Below, piece by piece: positions 45,092-56,901 of a stretch of DNA of 64,000 nucleotides. The translations under genes and the position numbers were made by a program. This stretch comes from Salibaculum halophilum (GTDB lineage Bacteria; Pseudomonadota; Alphaproteobacteria; Rhodobacterales; Rhodobacteraceae), in the NCBI RefSeq assembly GCF_002094885.1, contig NZ_MSIT01000001.1, forward strand, positions 186,001 through 250,000. Direction: 5' to 3'. Below the pieces are notes generated by a model. That model saw only the letters and a program-made list of their open reading frames with translations. It was not told the origin of the DNA and did no database searches. Every line of letters begins with the position of its first letter. Position 1 is the stretch's first letter.

Positions 45092-45126
45092 CTTTGCGGC
45101 CTCCTCGGGGCGGGGTCTCGGGCGCG

Positions 45127-45516
45127 TCAGTCGCGCCGATAGGGATTGATTTCGCACATCACGGTGATTGCAACGTCGGCGTAGGTGCTGAAGTCGCTGT
45201 AATAGGCCTGCACGCGGCCCCAGTGCGCGCCGCCCTCGGTGAAGTCGTTCGCGTCAAGACCGCCCGCCCAGACATCCGTGGCGAAGGCCTCGGCATCGAT
45301 ATCGCCCATGTTCTGCACGTCGCGGCAGCGCAGGAAGAAGGCCATGGTCGCGGCGGCTTCGTCCTGGGTGAAGGGGTTCTCGCCCGCAACGGCCTCGGAC
45401 CAGCCGTCATGGGCGGTGTTGAGAACGCCGCCCGGCGTGATCGGCCCCTCGGCCGTCGTCGGCCCCGTGCCTGTCAGGGTCAGAAGCAGGGCGGCTGGCA
45501 GGGAAAGGTATCGCAT
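45127..45516 (-). CDS. small secreted protein, unknown function
   Basis: 129 residues; signal peptide MRYLSLPAALLLTLTGTGPTTA, then an acidic mature part with two Cys (FFLRCRDVQNMG, VMCEINPYRRD). Contains a short repeat-free helical region EAVAGENPFTQDEAAATMAFFLRC. Part of the five-gene operon under operator B. Confidence 0.65.
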   Translation of the reverse strand: MRYLSLPAALLLTLTGTGPTTAEGPITPGGVLNTAHDGWSEAVAGENPFTQDEAAATMAFFLRCRDVQNMGDIDAEAFATDVWAGGLDANDFTEGGAHWGRVQAYYSDFSTYADVAITVMCEINPYRRD

Positions 45517-45557
45517 GAAATCTCCTGTCGTCTCGGAATGCGAAAGGCCGGCCCGCG

Positions 45558-45920
45558 TCAGTCGCAGACACCGCCCGTCGCGATCTCCTGCGCGAGGACG
45601 TGCCCCTGTTTGTAAGCGGCACAGATCAGGAATTTGGCAACGAAGGGGTTGCCTTCCTTGACCTCGGACACCTGCTCATTGGCGTACATCATCCCCAGCA
45701 TGAACTGCGCATCGGCATCGCCGCCATCGGCCAGCGGGATCAGCAGGTCCTCCGCCCGCTTGTAATCGCCGCGTGTCACTGCCTCGTCGGCCTCTTGCAG
45801 GGTGGCCGACATCTCGATGCCGAAGACGAAGAACATGTTGTCGTAGGTCCCGGCTGCCGCGCCGGTGGCCGCCAGGACAGCCATCAGGCCCGCCAGGGCC
45901 GCTCCCGCAAATGGTTTCAT
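45558..45920 (-). CDS. small secreted protein with one Sel1-like unit
   Basis: 120 residues: signal peptide MKPFAGAALAGLMAVLAATGAAA, then ADEAVTRGDYKRAEDLLIPLADGGDADAQFMLGMMYANEQ, which reads like a single TPR/Sel1-type unit, and two Cys at the C-terminus (LICAAYKQG, GGVCD). First gene of the leftward operon; operator B lies 74 bases upstream. ATG 45920 chosen for the signal peptide. Confidence 0.7.
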   Translation of the reverse strand: MKPFAGAALAGLMAVLAATGAAAGTYDNMFFVFGIEMSATLQEADEAVTRGDYKRAEDLLIPLADGGDADAQFMLGMMYANEQVSEVKEGNPFVAKFLICAAYKQGHVLAQEIATGGVCD

Positions 45921-45994
45921 GATCCTGTCTCCTCCCATCATAGGTGCCATTCCGGTTTCGCTGTCAGCCTACAGCCTGCCGACCCCGCCCCGGT

Positions 45995-46013
45995 ATCCCC
46001 CGAACGGGGGAGG
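45995..46013 (-). promoter_or_regulatory. operator B, conserved 19-bp site
   Basis: On the minus strand CCTCCCCCGTTCGGGGGAT, 74 bases before the gene starting at 45920. It contains a perfect inverted repeat CCCCCG / CGGGGG. One base differs from operator A. Confidence 0.75.
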
Positions 46014-46024
46014 CGGGCGCGGCC

Positions 46025-46504
46025 TCAACCTTCGGGCAGGTCTGCACGGCAATCCCACATGGTGCGCGCCGCGTCCTGTGTGCCGTCTGCTGGTATGACG
46101 AGTTCAGACTCCGATCCGACGGTCAGTCGTGTCTCCTCGTCGCCGTACAGGATCAGGGCGTCGAGCACCGTCGCCATCCCGTCGGATGTCAGGTTTACGG
46201 TATATCCGCCACCGCCGCCCATCATTGTCAGCGAGTAGGTCGGACCATTGCCGATCTGCAGGGTGGCCTCAATCTTTGTATCCATGCCCTTCAATGCAGA
46301 GGCGTAGACACCGATTGACCACGTTCCGGGCTGCACGCTGAAGGAAATTAGTCGCGTCCCGTCGCTCTGGGTCATGTGGCAATAGGGAGGGCCATTGTCC
46401 TGCATTACCGGGGCGGCAGCGGCCTCCCACAGCGAGGTCTGGGCCGGGGCCGGGGTGGCCGTGACCGCGCCGAGCGCCAGTATCGGAAGAGTTCGTTTCA
46501 ACAT
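46025..46504 (-). CDS. secreted protein, paralogue group member 1
   Basis: 159 residues: signal peptide MLKRTLPILALGAVTATPAPAQ, mature part with an early Cys (PPYCHMTQSDG), a beta-rich middle (TYSLTMMGGGGGYTVNL), then DGMATVLDALILYGDEETRLTVGSESELVIPADGTQDAARTMWDCRADL. The pattern, early Cys, ..VL..m..G..m.l.., then A......C near the end, is shared with 46534-47058 and 47519-48028, so the three are divergent paralogues. Probably one disulfide. Function unknown. Confidence 0.7.
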   Translation of the reverse strand: MLKRTLPILALGAVTATPAPAQTSLWEAAAAPVMQDNGPPYCHMTQSDGTRLISFSVQPGTWSIGVYASALKGMDTKIEATLQIGNGPTYSLTMMGGGGGYTVNLTSDGMATVLDALILYGDEETRLTVGSESELVIPADGTQDAARTMWDCRADLPEG

Positions 46505-46533
46505 GCGCGGCGCGCCTCCTGTCCGTGTGGCTG

Positions 46534-47058
46534 TCAAAGCTGGTCCCAGCAGCCGGCAAAGCCCTCGGCGGCTTCGGTGGAACCGGAAACCGGGAAGCGA
46601 AACAACACCGCGCTGTGCCCCAGGGAAACGCTCATGCCCGACTCGAAGGTGTCGGCCATGATGAAGCCCTGCAGGATGGCGATCACGCCGTCCTCGCCGA
46701 TGCCATTGGCCACCCAGGTCGAGGGCGTGTCGCCCGTGTTCCAGTAAAGCGTGTAGCGCTGGCCCTGTGGGGTGTCGCTCGCGAAGGTGATCCGGCCCTC
46801 CTGCTCGCCCGTCAGGCCGCTCAGGACAGGCGCGTCAAGGCCGATGAAATTGCCCAAACCCGATGTCGCGTGCAGGCTGAACTTGCGCCCCGCGTGGCCG
46901 ATGCCCATCCAGCAGTGATCGCCCTGCGCCGTCTGCTGCGGGCTGGACGTCCATTTCCAGACGTCCTCCTGCGCGCTGGCCGTCGTCGGGGCCAGGCCCG
47001 GGACAAGGGCGGCGATCACGGCCGCCCGGAACGGTGGTCTTGCGCGTGTCATGGCCAT
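46534..47058 (-). CDS. secreted protein, paralogue group member 2
   Basis: 174 residues: signal peptide MTRARPPFRAAVIAALVPGLAPTTASA after an initial MA, mature part with GDHCWMGIGHAGRKFSLHA near residues 47-65, then RITFASDTPQGQRYTLYW and DGVIAILQGFIMADTFESGMSVSLGHSAVLFRF, ending in EGFAGCWDQL. Same two-Cys layout as the neighbouring paralogues. ATG 47058 or 47052 in frame are both possible starts. Last but one of a three-gene operon from 47432. Confidence 0.7.
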   Translation of the reverse strand: MAMTRARPPFRAAVIAALVPGLAPTTASAQEDVWKWTSSPQQTAQGDHCWMGIGHAGRKFSLHATSGLGNFIGLDAPVLSGLTGEQEGRITFASDTPQGQRYTLYWNTGDTPSTWVANGIGEDGVIAILQGFIMADTFESGMSVSLGHSAVLFRFPVSGSTEAAEGFAGCWDQL

Positions 47059-47063
47059 TCCCC

Positions 47064-47432
47064 TCAGGCGTCCTCGGTGACGTAGAAATTCACACCGCCC
47101 CCGGCGCGCACCTGCATGCGCTGGCGCACCTCGCGGTAGCCGTTGCCGACCAGCACATCCCAGCAGCCCGAGGACACGGTGAAGGCATAGCTCTCGCCCG
47201 GGTCGAGCCACATGCCGTCGGGCAGACGGTTCAGGCCGTAGCTGCCCACGTCGCAAGCCGAGATCGCCACTGCAGGCACGCTGATGCCTGTCTGGTTGTG
47301 GACCACGATGGTCCCCGTCGGCTCGCCCGGCCGCACCAGTGGCCCGCCGGTCAGCAGATCGCCCGAACAGGCGCCCAGGGCGAGAAAGGCCCCCACGGCC
47401 AGCCCCCGAGAAAGTGTTTTCAGTCCCATCAT
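47064..47432 (-). CDS. lipoprotein, unknown function
   Basis: 122 residues with a lipobox (AVGAFLALGACSGD), so anchored to a membrane by its lipidated Cys. The mature part is beta-rich (PTGTIVVHNQTGISVPAVAIS, ESYAFTVSSGCWDVLVGNGY) with two further Cys (SACDVGSYG, SSGCWDV). ATG 47432 or 47429 both fit. First gene of a three-gene leftward operon with operator C 62 bases upstream. Confidence 0.7.
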   Translation of the reverse strand: MMGLKTLSRGLAVGAFLALGACSGDLLTGGPLVRPGEPTGTIVVHNQTGISVPAVAISACDVGSYGLNRLPDGMWLDPGESYAFTVSSGCWDVLVGNGYREVRQRMQVRAGGGVNFYVTEDA

Positions 47433-47494
47433 GGTTCGGTCTCCCCAAAGTCGGTTGTCTGCGGTCATGATGCCCGCGCCTGCCACCCCCGCAT

Positions 47495-47513
47495 ATCCCC
47501 CGAACAGGGGAGG
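47495..47513 (-). promoter_or_regulatory. operator C, conserved 19-bp site
   Basis: On the minus strand CCTCCCCTGTTCGGGGGAT, identical to operator A over all 19 bases; 62 bases before the lipoprotein gene at 47432, and within the 86-base gap to the upstream gene. Confidence 0.8.
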
Positions 47514-47518
47514 CCGGG

Positions 47519-48028
47519 TCAGAGCCGCTCCTGGCAGGACATGAAGGCGAGGATCCGCGGCCCGGCGCGATCGAGCGCGAAGCGCAGCGGCGGGGCCTGC
47601 GGCAAGGTCAGGGTCATGCGCCCGCTGGCCATCATCTCGGCCAGCACCGTGGCCATGTCATCGGCCAGAAGGGCATTGACACCGTCGCCGGGCGGCCGGG
47701 CGACCGCGGCGGCATAGGGTGCCTCGTCCGGGCGTACGGTGACGGCCAGCGGATAGCTGCGCCCGGAGGCAAAGCTCAGCGTGCCCTCGGCGTCGGCGGG
47801 GGCGCCAGAGAGTTCGGCGGCGTAGACCGCGAGGCTCGCGGCCCGGTCCTTTCGGTGCTCGATCATCAGGATCGGGGCGCCGAGGCCACTCCAGAGCAGG
47901 CACGCGGGGCGACCGTCGACGCCGCGTTCGGGGGTCGGCGTGGCCTCCCAGGCCGTGACGGGCGCGGCAACCAGCCCAGAGAGGCCCAGGGCCAGCGCCG
48001 CGGATCGAAGTGTCAGGCAGGTCTGCAT
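47519..48028 (-). CDS. secreted protein, paralogue group member 3
   Basis: 169 residues: signal peptide MQTCLTLRSAALALGLSGLVAAPVTA, then GRPACLLWSGLGAPILMIEH, EGTLSFASGRSYPLAVTV, DDMATVLAEMMASGRMTLTL and the terminal ILAFMSCQERL. The DDMATVLAEMM and final-Cys pattern matches the two paralogues downstream. Alone in its transcript, with operator D 63 bases upstream. Confidence 0.7.
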   Translation of the reverse strand: MQTCLTLRSAALALGLSGLVAAPVTAWEATPTPERGVDGRPACLLWSGLGAPILMIEHRKDRAASLAVYAAELSGAPADAEGTLSFASGRSYPLAVTVRPDEAPYAAAVARPPGDGVNALLADDMATVLAEMMASGRMTLTLPQAPPLRFALDRAGPRILAFMSCQERL

Positions 48029-48091
48029 GGCTCGCTCCGGTTTCGGGATCTGTCGTCACGGGCAGACTGGCCCGACGCCGCCCCTGCCGCC

Positions 48092-48110
48092 ATCCCCCGA
48101 ACAGGGTAGG
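48092..48110 (-). promoter_or_regulatory. operator D, conserved 19-bp site
   Basis: On the minus strand CCTACCCTGTTCGGGGGAT; one mismatch to A and C. Lies 63 bases before the gene at 48028. Confidence 0.75.
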
Positions 48111-48186
48111 CGCCGCCCCGGTTTCAGTGAATTCCGTGAGGCACGACGACGCTGCCATGACTTTCCAACCCTGCTACACTGGCCCA

Positions 48187-48615
48187 ATGAAGGTTCGAAC
48201 GGGCGAAACAGAAGAAGAGATAACCGCGGCGATCCGGATCGACGCGGGTTCGTCGGGCACGGAGACAAGAGCCCCCTACATCGCGGCGGTGGCGGAACGC
48301 GGCGGTCTCAGACTGATCGAAGATCAAGGGCGCACCGTTGGGTTTTGTTGCCTCGATGATCGCTACTTCTTCGGAAAGGTCTTCATCTCACTTCTCATGG
48401 TAGACCGGGGTGCACGGCGACGCGGCATCGGCCGGAACTTGCTCGACGCCGCCGCGCTGGAGCATGCGGAGATATGGACATCGACCAATCGGTCGAACAT
48501 GGCGATGCGCGGCCTGTTGAGCAAAACGGGTTGGATGTTCTGCGGACAGATCGCAGGACTGGATGCCGGTGACCCGGAACTTCTATTCAAGACGGCGCAC
48601 TGCGCGCGGGATTGA
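48187..48615 (+). CDS. GNAT-family acetyltransferase, unknown substrate
   Basis: 142 residues. The acetyl-CoA loop is VDRGARRRGIGRNLLDAA (R-x-x-G-x-G/A pattern RRRGIG near residues 77-82), preceded by the strand VFISLLMV; C-terminal IWTSTNRSNMAMRGLLSKTGWMFCGQIAGLD is family-like. Base composition looks less GC-rich than neighbours, hinting at a later arrival. ATG 48187 is chosen by family length; the frame is open upstream. No operator-like site ahead. Confidence 0.75.
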   Translation: MKVRTGETEEEITAAIRIDAGSSGTETRAPYIAAVAERGGLRLIEDQGRTVGFCCLDDRYFFGKVFISLLMVDRGARRRGIGRNLLDAAALEHAEIWTSTNRSNMAMRGLLSKTGWMFCGQIAGLDAGDPELLFKTAHCARD

Positions 48616-48771
48616 TGGACCCGGGAGCCGCGCCGGATATTGTACCCGTGGCCCATCGTCCTGACCCAGCCATGTCTCTGCACCCCCTCCCCCGGCGCAT
48701 AACGGCCCCGTCGGCCTGCGCTGCGCGCGCGGGGCTGCCCCGCGCGGGGGCCTGTCGCGACGTGGCGCGCC

Positions 48772-49416
48772 CTAGTCGCCCGGCGTGATCAGGCCCATGC
48801 GGGCGGCGTGCCAGGCGGCCTCGGCGCGCGAGGAGATGCCCAGCTTGCGGTAGATCGACTTGATGTGGCTGGCCACGGTGCCCACGGCCAGCCCCGTCTC
48901 GGCAGCGACCTCTGCGTTGCGCAAGCCCCGCGCGATCAACGCCAGCATCTCGCGTTCGCGCACGGTCAGCTCGTCCTCGGGCTGTTCGGCCGGGCCGGTA
49001 TAGCGGAAATGCTCCATGATGCGGCGCGCGATCGAGGGGGTCAGCGCCGGGATGCCGTTGGCCAGCTGGCCCAGTTGGTGGCGCAGCAGGTCCTCGGGCT
49101 GTTCCTTGAGAAGATAGCCATCGGCCCCGGCCGAGAGCGCCGCGACGATATGCGCGTCGTCGCCCATCACTGTGCTGACCACCGCCACCGTCTCGGGGCG
49201 CACGAGGCGCAGGTTGCGCAGCACTTCCATGCCCGACCCGTCGGGCAGGCCCAGGTCGATCACCGCCAGGTCGAAGTCGCGCCGGGCCACCTCGGCGATG
49301 CCGGCGCGCATGGTGCCCGCGCCGGTGATCTCGCATCCGGGAAATGCGGCGCGGGCGATCCCGGCCAGCCAGTCGCGCGTCTCGGTAATGTCCTCGACGA
49401 TAAGGATATGTTTCAT
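48772..49416 (-). CDS. LuxR-type response regulator
   Basis: 214 residues, starts MKHILIVEDITETRDW. N-terminal receiver: acidic pair ED (near 8-9), phospho-acceptor Asp in FDLAVIDLGLPDGSGM (near 55), conserved S/T in AVVSTVMGD and Lys in GYLLKEQ. C-terminal LuxR/NarL helix-turn-helix: ELTVREREMLALIARGLRNAEVAAETGLAVGTVASHIKSIYRKLGISSRAEAAW. Coupled to the kinase gene by a 4-base overlap. Likely binds the 19-bp operators of the neighbouring operons, which is inference. Confidence 0.93.
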   Translation of the reverse strand: MKHILIVEDITETRDWLAGIARAAFPGCEITGAGTMRAGIAEVARRDFDLAVIDLGLPDGSGMEVLRNLRLVRPETVAVVSTVMGDDAHIVAALSAGADGYLLKEQPEDLLRHQLGQLANGIPALTPSIARRIMEHFRYTGPAEQPEDELTVREREMLALIARGLRNAEVAAETGLAVGTVASHIKSIYRKLGISSRAEAAWHAARMGLITPGD

Positions 49417-51593
49417 GGTCGGCCGCCCTCCTGCATGGCCCCGCCGGGCAGGCGGGCGCACAGCCGGGTGCCCGGTGCCGCCCCGGCAATCTCGATCGCG
49501 CCGCCCAGGCCCTCGATCCGGCTGCGCATGTTGGCCAGCCCGTGCCCGTCAATTGTGCGCGCGGCGTCGAAGCCCCGGCCATCGTCGGTGGAGCGGACCT
49601 CCAGCTCGGCCCCCGTCGCGGCCAGGTCGACGTCGACGCGCCCGGCCCCGGCGTGGCGGATCACATTGCTGACGGCCTCGCGCAGGACCGAGCGCAGGGC
49701 ATGGGCCTGTTGCGGCGCCAGCACCGCGCCCGCCGCGCCGGTGACCTGCCAGCCCAGCGCGATGCCGGCGGCCTCAAGCCGGTCTGCCGTCTCGGCGCGC
49801 AGGTTGGCGAGGATCTCGTCCAGCGGCACCGCGCCGGCGGACGGGGCGTTTATGATCGCGCGCAACTCCGACAGCGCCTCGCGGATCAGCCCGTCCTTTC
49901 GCGGCGCTTCGGCACTGTGCAGCGCGCTGAGCAGTTGCGCGCCGATGTTGTCGTGCATGTCGCGCGAGATGCGGGCGCGTTCCTCGGCCACGCCCTTTTC
50001 GTAGGCCCGGCCGCTTTCGCCGGCATGGGCCAGCATGGCGACCATCTCGTCGACAAGTGTCACGTCGCGGGGCCGAAAGAGCCGCCGCCCGCCCCCCGCG
50101 TAGGACAGCCGCAGCGCCGGCGCGCGGCCCGCCGCGGGCACCGACAGGACCAGGCCGCCCTCGTCCAGCCTGGCGCCGGGTCCGGTGGCGCGGCCGGCCT
50201 CCTCGATGTGCAGGGGATGGAACAGGTCCGCCAGCAGCGCCCGCCAACGCGCCGCCTGGCTGCCGCCGGGCGGGGTCAGGGCGATGTCCACGATCTGGCT
50301 GAACAGGCGCTGGCGCTGGGGTTCCACCGGGGTGAAGATCCACCGCCAGATCGCCTCGCGAAAGGGCAGGTAGGCGAGGGTCACGGCCACGAAGGACAGG
50401 CTGAGCGCCGGGCCCCGATCGACCGACAGCGCCAGGACCAACACCGCGTCGAGGCCCACGATCAGCACCACCGCCACCATGGTGAAGAGGATCCGGAAGG
50501 CCCATTTTTCGAGGTTGAACAGCCGGGTGCGGCGCACCCCGAAGGCCAGCCCGGCGTAGATCAGCAGAAAGAACAGAAAGGCGTAGCCCTGCGACAGGGT
50601 GACGTCGGCGCCCAGCAGCTGCGGCACGATGATCGTCAGCGTGAAGGCCCCGGCCCCCGCCAGGATCGACAGCCCGAGCCAGCGCAGGGTGGCCCGGCCG
50701 CGCGGATCGCCCCGGGTGGCGCGCGTCTGCAGCCCCAGGCACGCGACGATGGCGACCATCGAAAGCACGATAGGCAGGTAACGCGTGATCGCCGGCCCCG
50801 ATCCCAGGCGCAGCATGTCCGCCGCCACGAAAGCGGCGAGGACAACCGCCGGACCAAGGGTCGCCCGCATACCTACCAATCTGGCAGGATAGCGCAGGAG
50901 AAGCCCGATCATGCCCGCCCCGAAGGTCAATGCACCGGCGTTGTTGAGATTGGACAGCACGCGGAACAACCCCTCGGGCATGGCCACCTCGCGCGTGCTA
51001 TAGACCGAGGCGCAGAGCGCCGAGAGCGCCAGCCCCCACCCGGCCAGCGCGAACATGAAGGCGGCCAGGTCCTGCGCGCGCAGGCTCCAGACCCAGGTGC
51101 CCATCACGAGGCCGGTCACGGCAACCAGCACCTGCACCCAGAAGACGACCGGCAGGTCGCCGATGGGGCGCGCAGGGGCGGTGGCCAGCGTGACGGTGCG
51201 GTCCGGGCCGTCGGCGGGGGCCAGCGTCGCCCTGGCCCGGCCGGAGGCCAGGATATCGTGCAGCCGGCCCTGCCTGACCAGGAACACCCCGTCCAGCGCG
51301 TCGAAACTGTCGGCGACGTCGGGTTCCTCGGCCAGGTCGGCCGCGCGCGGTTCGATGCGGGCCGCACCGTCGGCGGTGGCGAGTGCCAGCAGCCGGCCGC
51401 CGGGCGCCAGGCCGTCGTTCGGACCTGCCCGGTCCACGTCGGCCAGGACGATGTCCTGCCCGTCCCCGGTGACGGCCAGGTCAATCCCCGCCCAGGGCTG
51501 ATCCAGTGCCAGCAGGACGGCGCCCAGCGCCCCGAGCGCGGCCAGAACCAGCGCCGGGGCGAGGATCAAAACGGGGGTGAAACGGGCGCGCAA
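49413..51593 (-). CDS. membrane-bound sensor histidine kinase
   Basis: 726 residues. Signal-anchor helix at residues 8-30, a periplasmic segment (about 30-150), then seven membrane helices (about 150-410; WVQVLVAVTGLVMGTWVW to VALTLAYLP-like) of the 7TM-type sensor class, and a cytoplasmic kinase part: the HisKA_3 box ERARISRDMHDNIGAQLLSALHS holds the phosphorylated His, and the ATPase has NVIRHA (N box), TDDGRGFD (G1) and GHGLANMRSRIEGLGG (G2). Partner of the regulator next to it. The start is ATG 51593; operator E lies 57 bases upstream. Confidence 0.92.
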   Translation of the reverse strand: MRARFTPVLILAPALVLAALGALGAVLLALDQPWAGIDLAVTGDGQDIVLADVDRAGPNDGLAPGGRLLALATADGAARIEPRAADLAEEPDVADSFDALDGVFLVRQGRLHDILASGRARATLAPADGPDRTVTLATAPARPIGDLPVVFWVQVLVAVTGLVMGTWVWSLRAQDLAAFMFALAGWGLALSALCASVYSTREVAMPEGLFRVLSNLNNAGALTFGAGMIGLLLRYPARLVGMRATLGPAVVLAAFVAADMLRLGSGPAITRYLPIVLSMVAIVACLGLQTRATRGDPRGRATLRWLGLSILAGAGAFTLTIIVPQLLGADVTLSQGYAFLFFLLIYAGLAFGVRRTRLFNLEKWAFRILFTMVAVVLIVGLDAVLVLALSVDRGPALSLSFVAVTLAYLPFREAIWRWIFTPVEPQRQRLFSQIVDIALTPPGGSQAARWRALLADLFHPLHIEEAGRATGPGARLDEGGLVLSVPAAGRAPALRLSYAGGGRRLFRPRDVTLVDEMVAMLAHAGESGRAYEKGVAEERARISRDMHDNIGAQLLSALHSAEAPRKDGLIREALSELRAIINAPSAGAVPLDEILANLRAETADRLEAAGIALGWQVTGAAGAVLAPQQAHALRSVLREAVSNVIRHAGAGRVDVDLAATGAELEVRSTDDGRGFDAARTIDGHGLANMRSRIEGLGGAIEIAGAAPGTRLCARLPGGAMQEGGRP

Positions 51594-51650
51594 ACGGGAA
51601 ACCTCCGGCCATGGGTTCCCCGACTATAGCCACATTCGGGCGCCGATCAC

Positions 51651-51669
51651 CTCCCCTGAAGGGGGTAGA
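51651..51669 (-). promoter_or_regulatory. operator E, weaker copy upstream of the kinase gene
   Basis: On the minus strand TCTACCCCCTTCAGGGGAG; four mismatches to the A-D consensus but the same spacing (57 bases to the start codon). Suggests autoregulation of the two-component system. Confidence 0.5.
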
Positions 51670-51719
51670 CGCGATGCCGCTCGCCCATGGCGCGTCGCGC
51701 CGCCGGCCCGGACGGTGGC

Positions 51720-55479
<3,760 letters not shown>

Positions 55480-55480
<1 letters not shown>

Positions 55481-56901
55481 CAGGTCTCCCCGGTCAGGTC
55501 GGCGTAAAGCGCGGCATAGGCCGCCGCCGATGGCCCCCAGCCAACCGGGTGCGCCATGGCGTTGCGCTGCATCCTTGACCACAGATCGGGGGCGGCGAAA
55601 AGGTCGCACAGGGTCGACAGGGCATTGCCCAGCGCCTCGGCGTCGATGGGATGGAACTGCAGGCCCGTCGCCACCTGCCGCGCCAGCGTCGCCGGGGTCG
55701 CCGGGATCACGGTGTCGGCCAGCCCGCCGGTCAGCGCCACCAGCGGCAGGGTGCCGTAGCGCAGCCCGTAAAGCTGGGTCAGCCCGCAGGGCTCGAACCG
55801 CGAGGGCACGAGGATGGCATCCCCCCCGGCGATCATCCGATGCGACAGGGCCTCGTCATAGCCGATGCGCACCGCGACGTTGGCCTCATCCAGCCCGGCA
55901 AAGGCGGCCTCCAGCGCCGGCTCGCCGCTGCCCAGCAGCGCCAGTTGCCCGCCGCGGTCCAGCAGACGCGGCAGGGCCTCGAGCAGCAGGTCCAGCCCCT
56001 TCTGTTCGGTCAGCCGCGACACCACCACGCAGAGCGGGCCGGGCGCATCGGGCAGGCCCAGTTCGGCGCGCAGGGCGGCGCGGTTGGCCGGTTTGCCGCG
56101 CGGCGTCTTGTAGGAGCGCACATGCGGATCCGTGCCCGGCGACCAGGCCGCCAGGTCGATACCGTTGAGGATGCCGCGCAGGTCGGCCCGCCGGGCGCGC
56201 AGCACCCCGTCAAGGCCCATGCCGAAGGCGGGCCGCATCAGTTCCTCGGCATAGGTGGGCGAGACGGTGGTCAGCCGGTCGGCGAAGACCAGCCCGGCCT
56301 TGAGCATCGAAAGCTGCCCCCAGTATTCCACGCCGTCCTTGTCAAGGTCCGCCGCCGCGATCCCCAGATCGGCGGCCCGCTCCATGGGCGTCAGCCCCTG
56401 AAAGGCGATGTTGTGGATCGTCAGCACGCTGGGCACGCCGGTGTTTTCACGCCGCAGGTAATAGGGCACCAGCCCCGCCTGCCAGTCGTGGCAATGAACA
56501 AGATCGGGCTGCCAGTCGCCCAGCCGGCCGGCGGCGATATCGGCCGCGACGCGGGCCAGCGCGGCAAAGCGGTCGGCATTGTCGGGCCAGTCCTGCCCCT
56601 CGGGGTCGAGGTAGGGCCCGCCCGCGCGGTCGAACAGATGCGGCGCGTCGATCACCAGCACCTCCAGCCCCGCCGCGCGCGCGCCCAGCAGCCGCGCCGG
56701 CCCGCCGAAGAGCGACCCGATCGCGGCCACCGGCGTCGCCTCCTCCAGCGCCGCCATCACCGTCGGGTAGCCGGGCAGCAGGCTGCGCATCTCGACGCCC
56801 TGCCCGGCCAGCGCCGCGGGCATCGCCCCGGCCACATCGGCCAGGCCGCCGGTCTTGACCAGCGGCGCGCATTCAGAGGCGACCGACAGAACCCGTGTCA
56901 C
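55480..56901 (-). CDS. glgA: glycogen synthase
   Basis: 473 residues. ADP-glucose-dependent GT5. [13 protein letters not shown] (residues 16-28) is the substrate-binding loop, [12 protein letters not shown] another signature, and [24 protein letters not shown] contains the catalytic EPCG region. Starts with GTG 56901, at a GTGA overlap with glgC, as the conserved [19 protein letters not shown] shows. Confidence 0.95.

Noticed and set aside
49542-51629. Plus-strand frame of 695 residues opposite the histidine kinase
   Set aside because: Shadow frame; the kinase motifs on the minus strand settle the coding strand.
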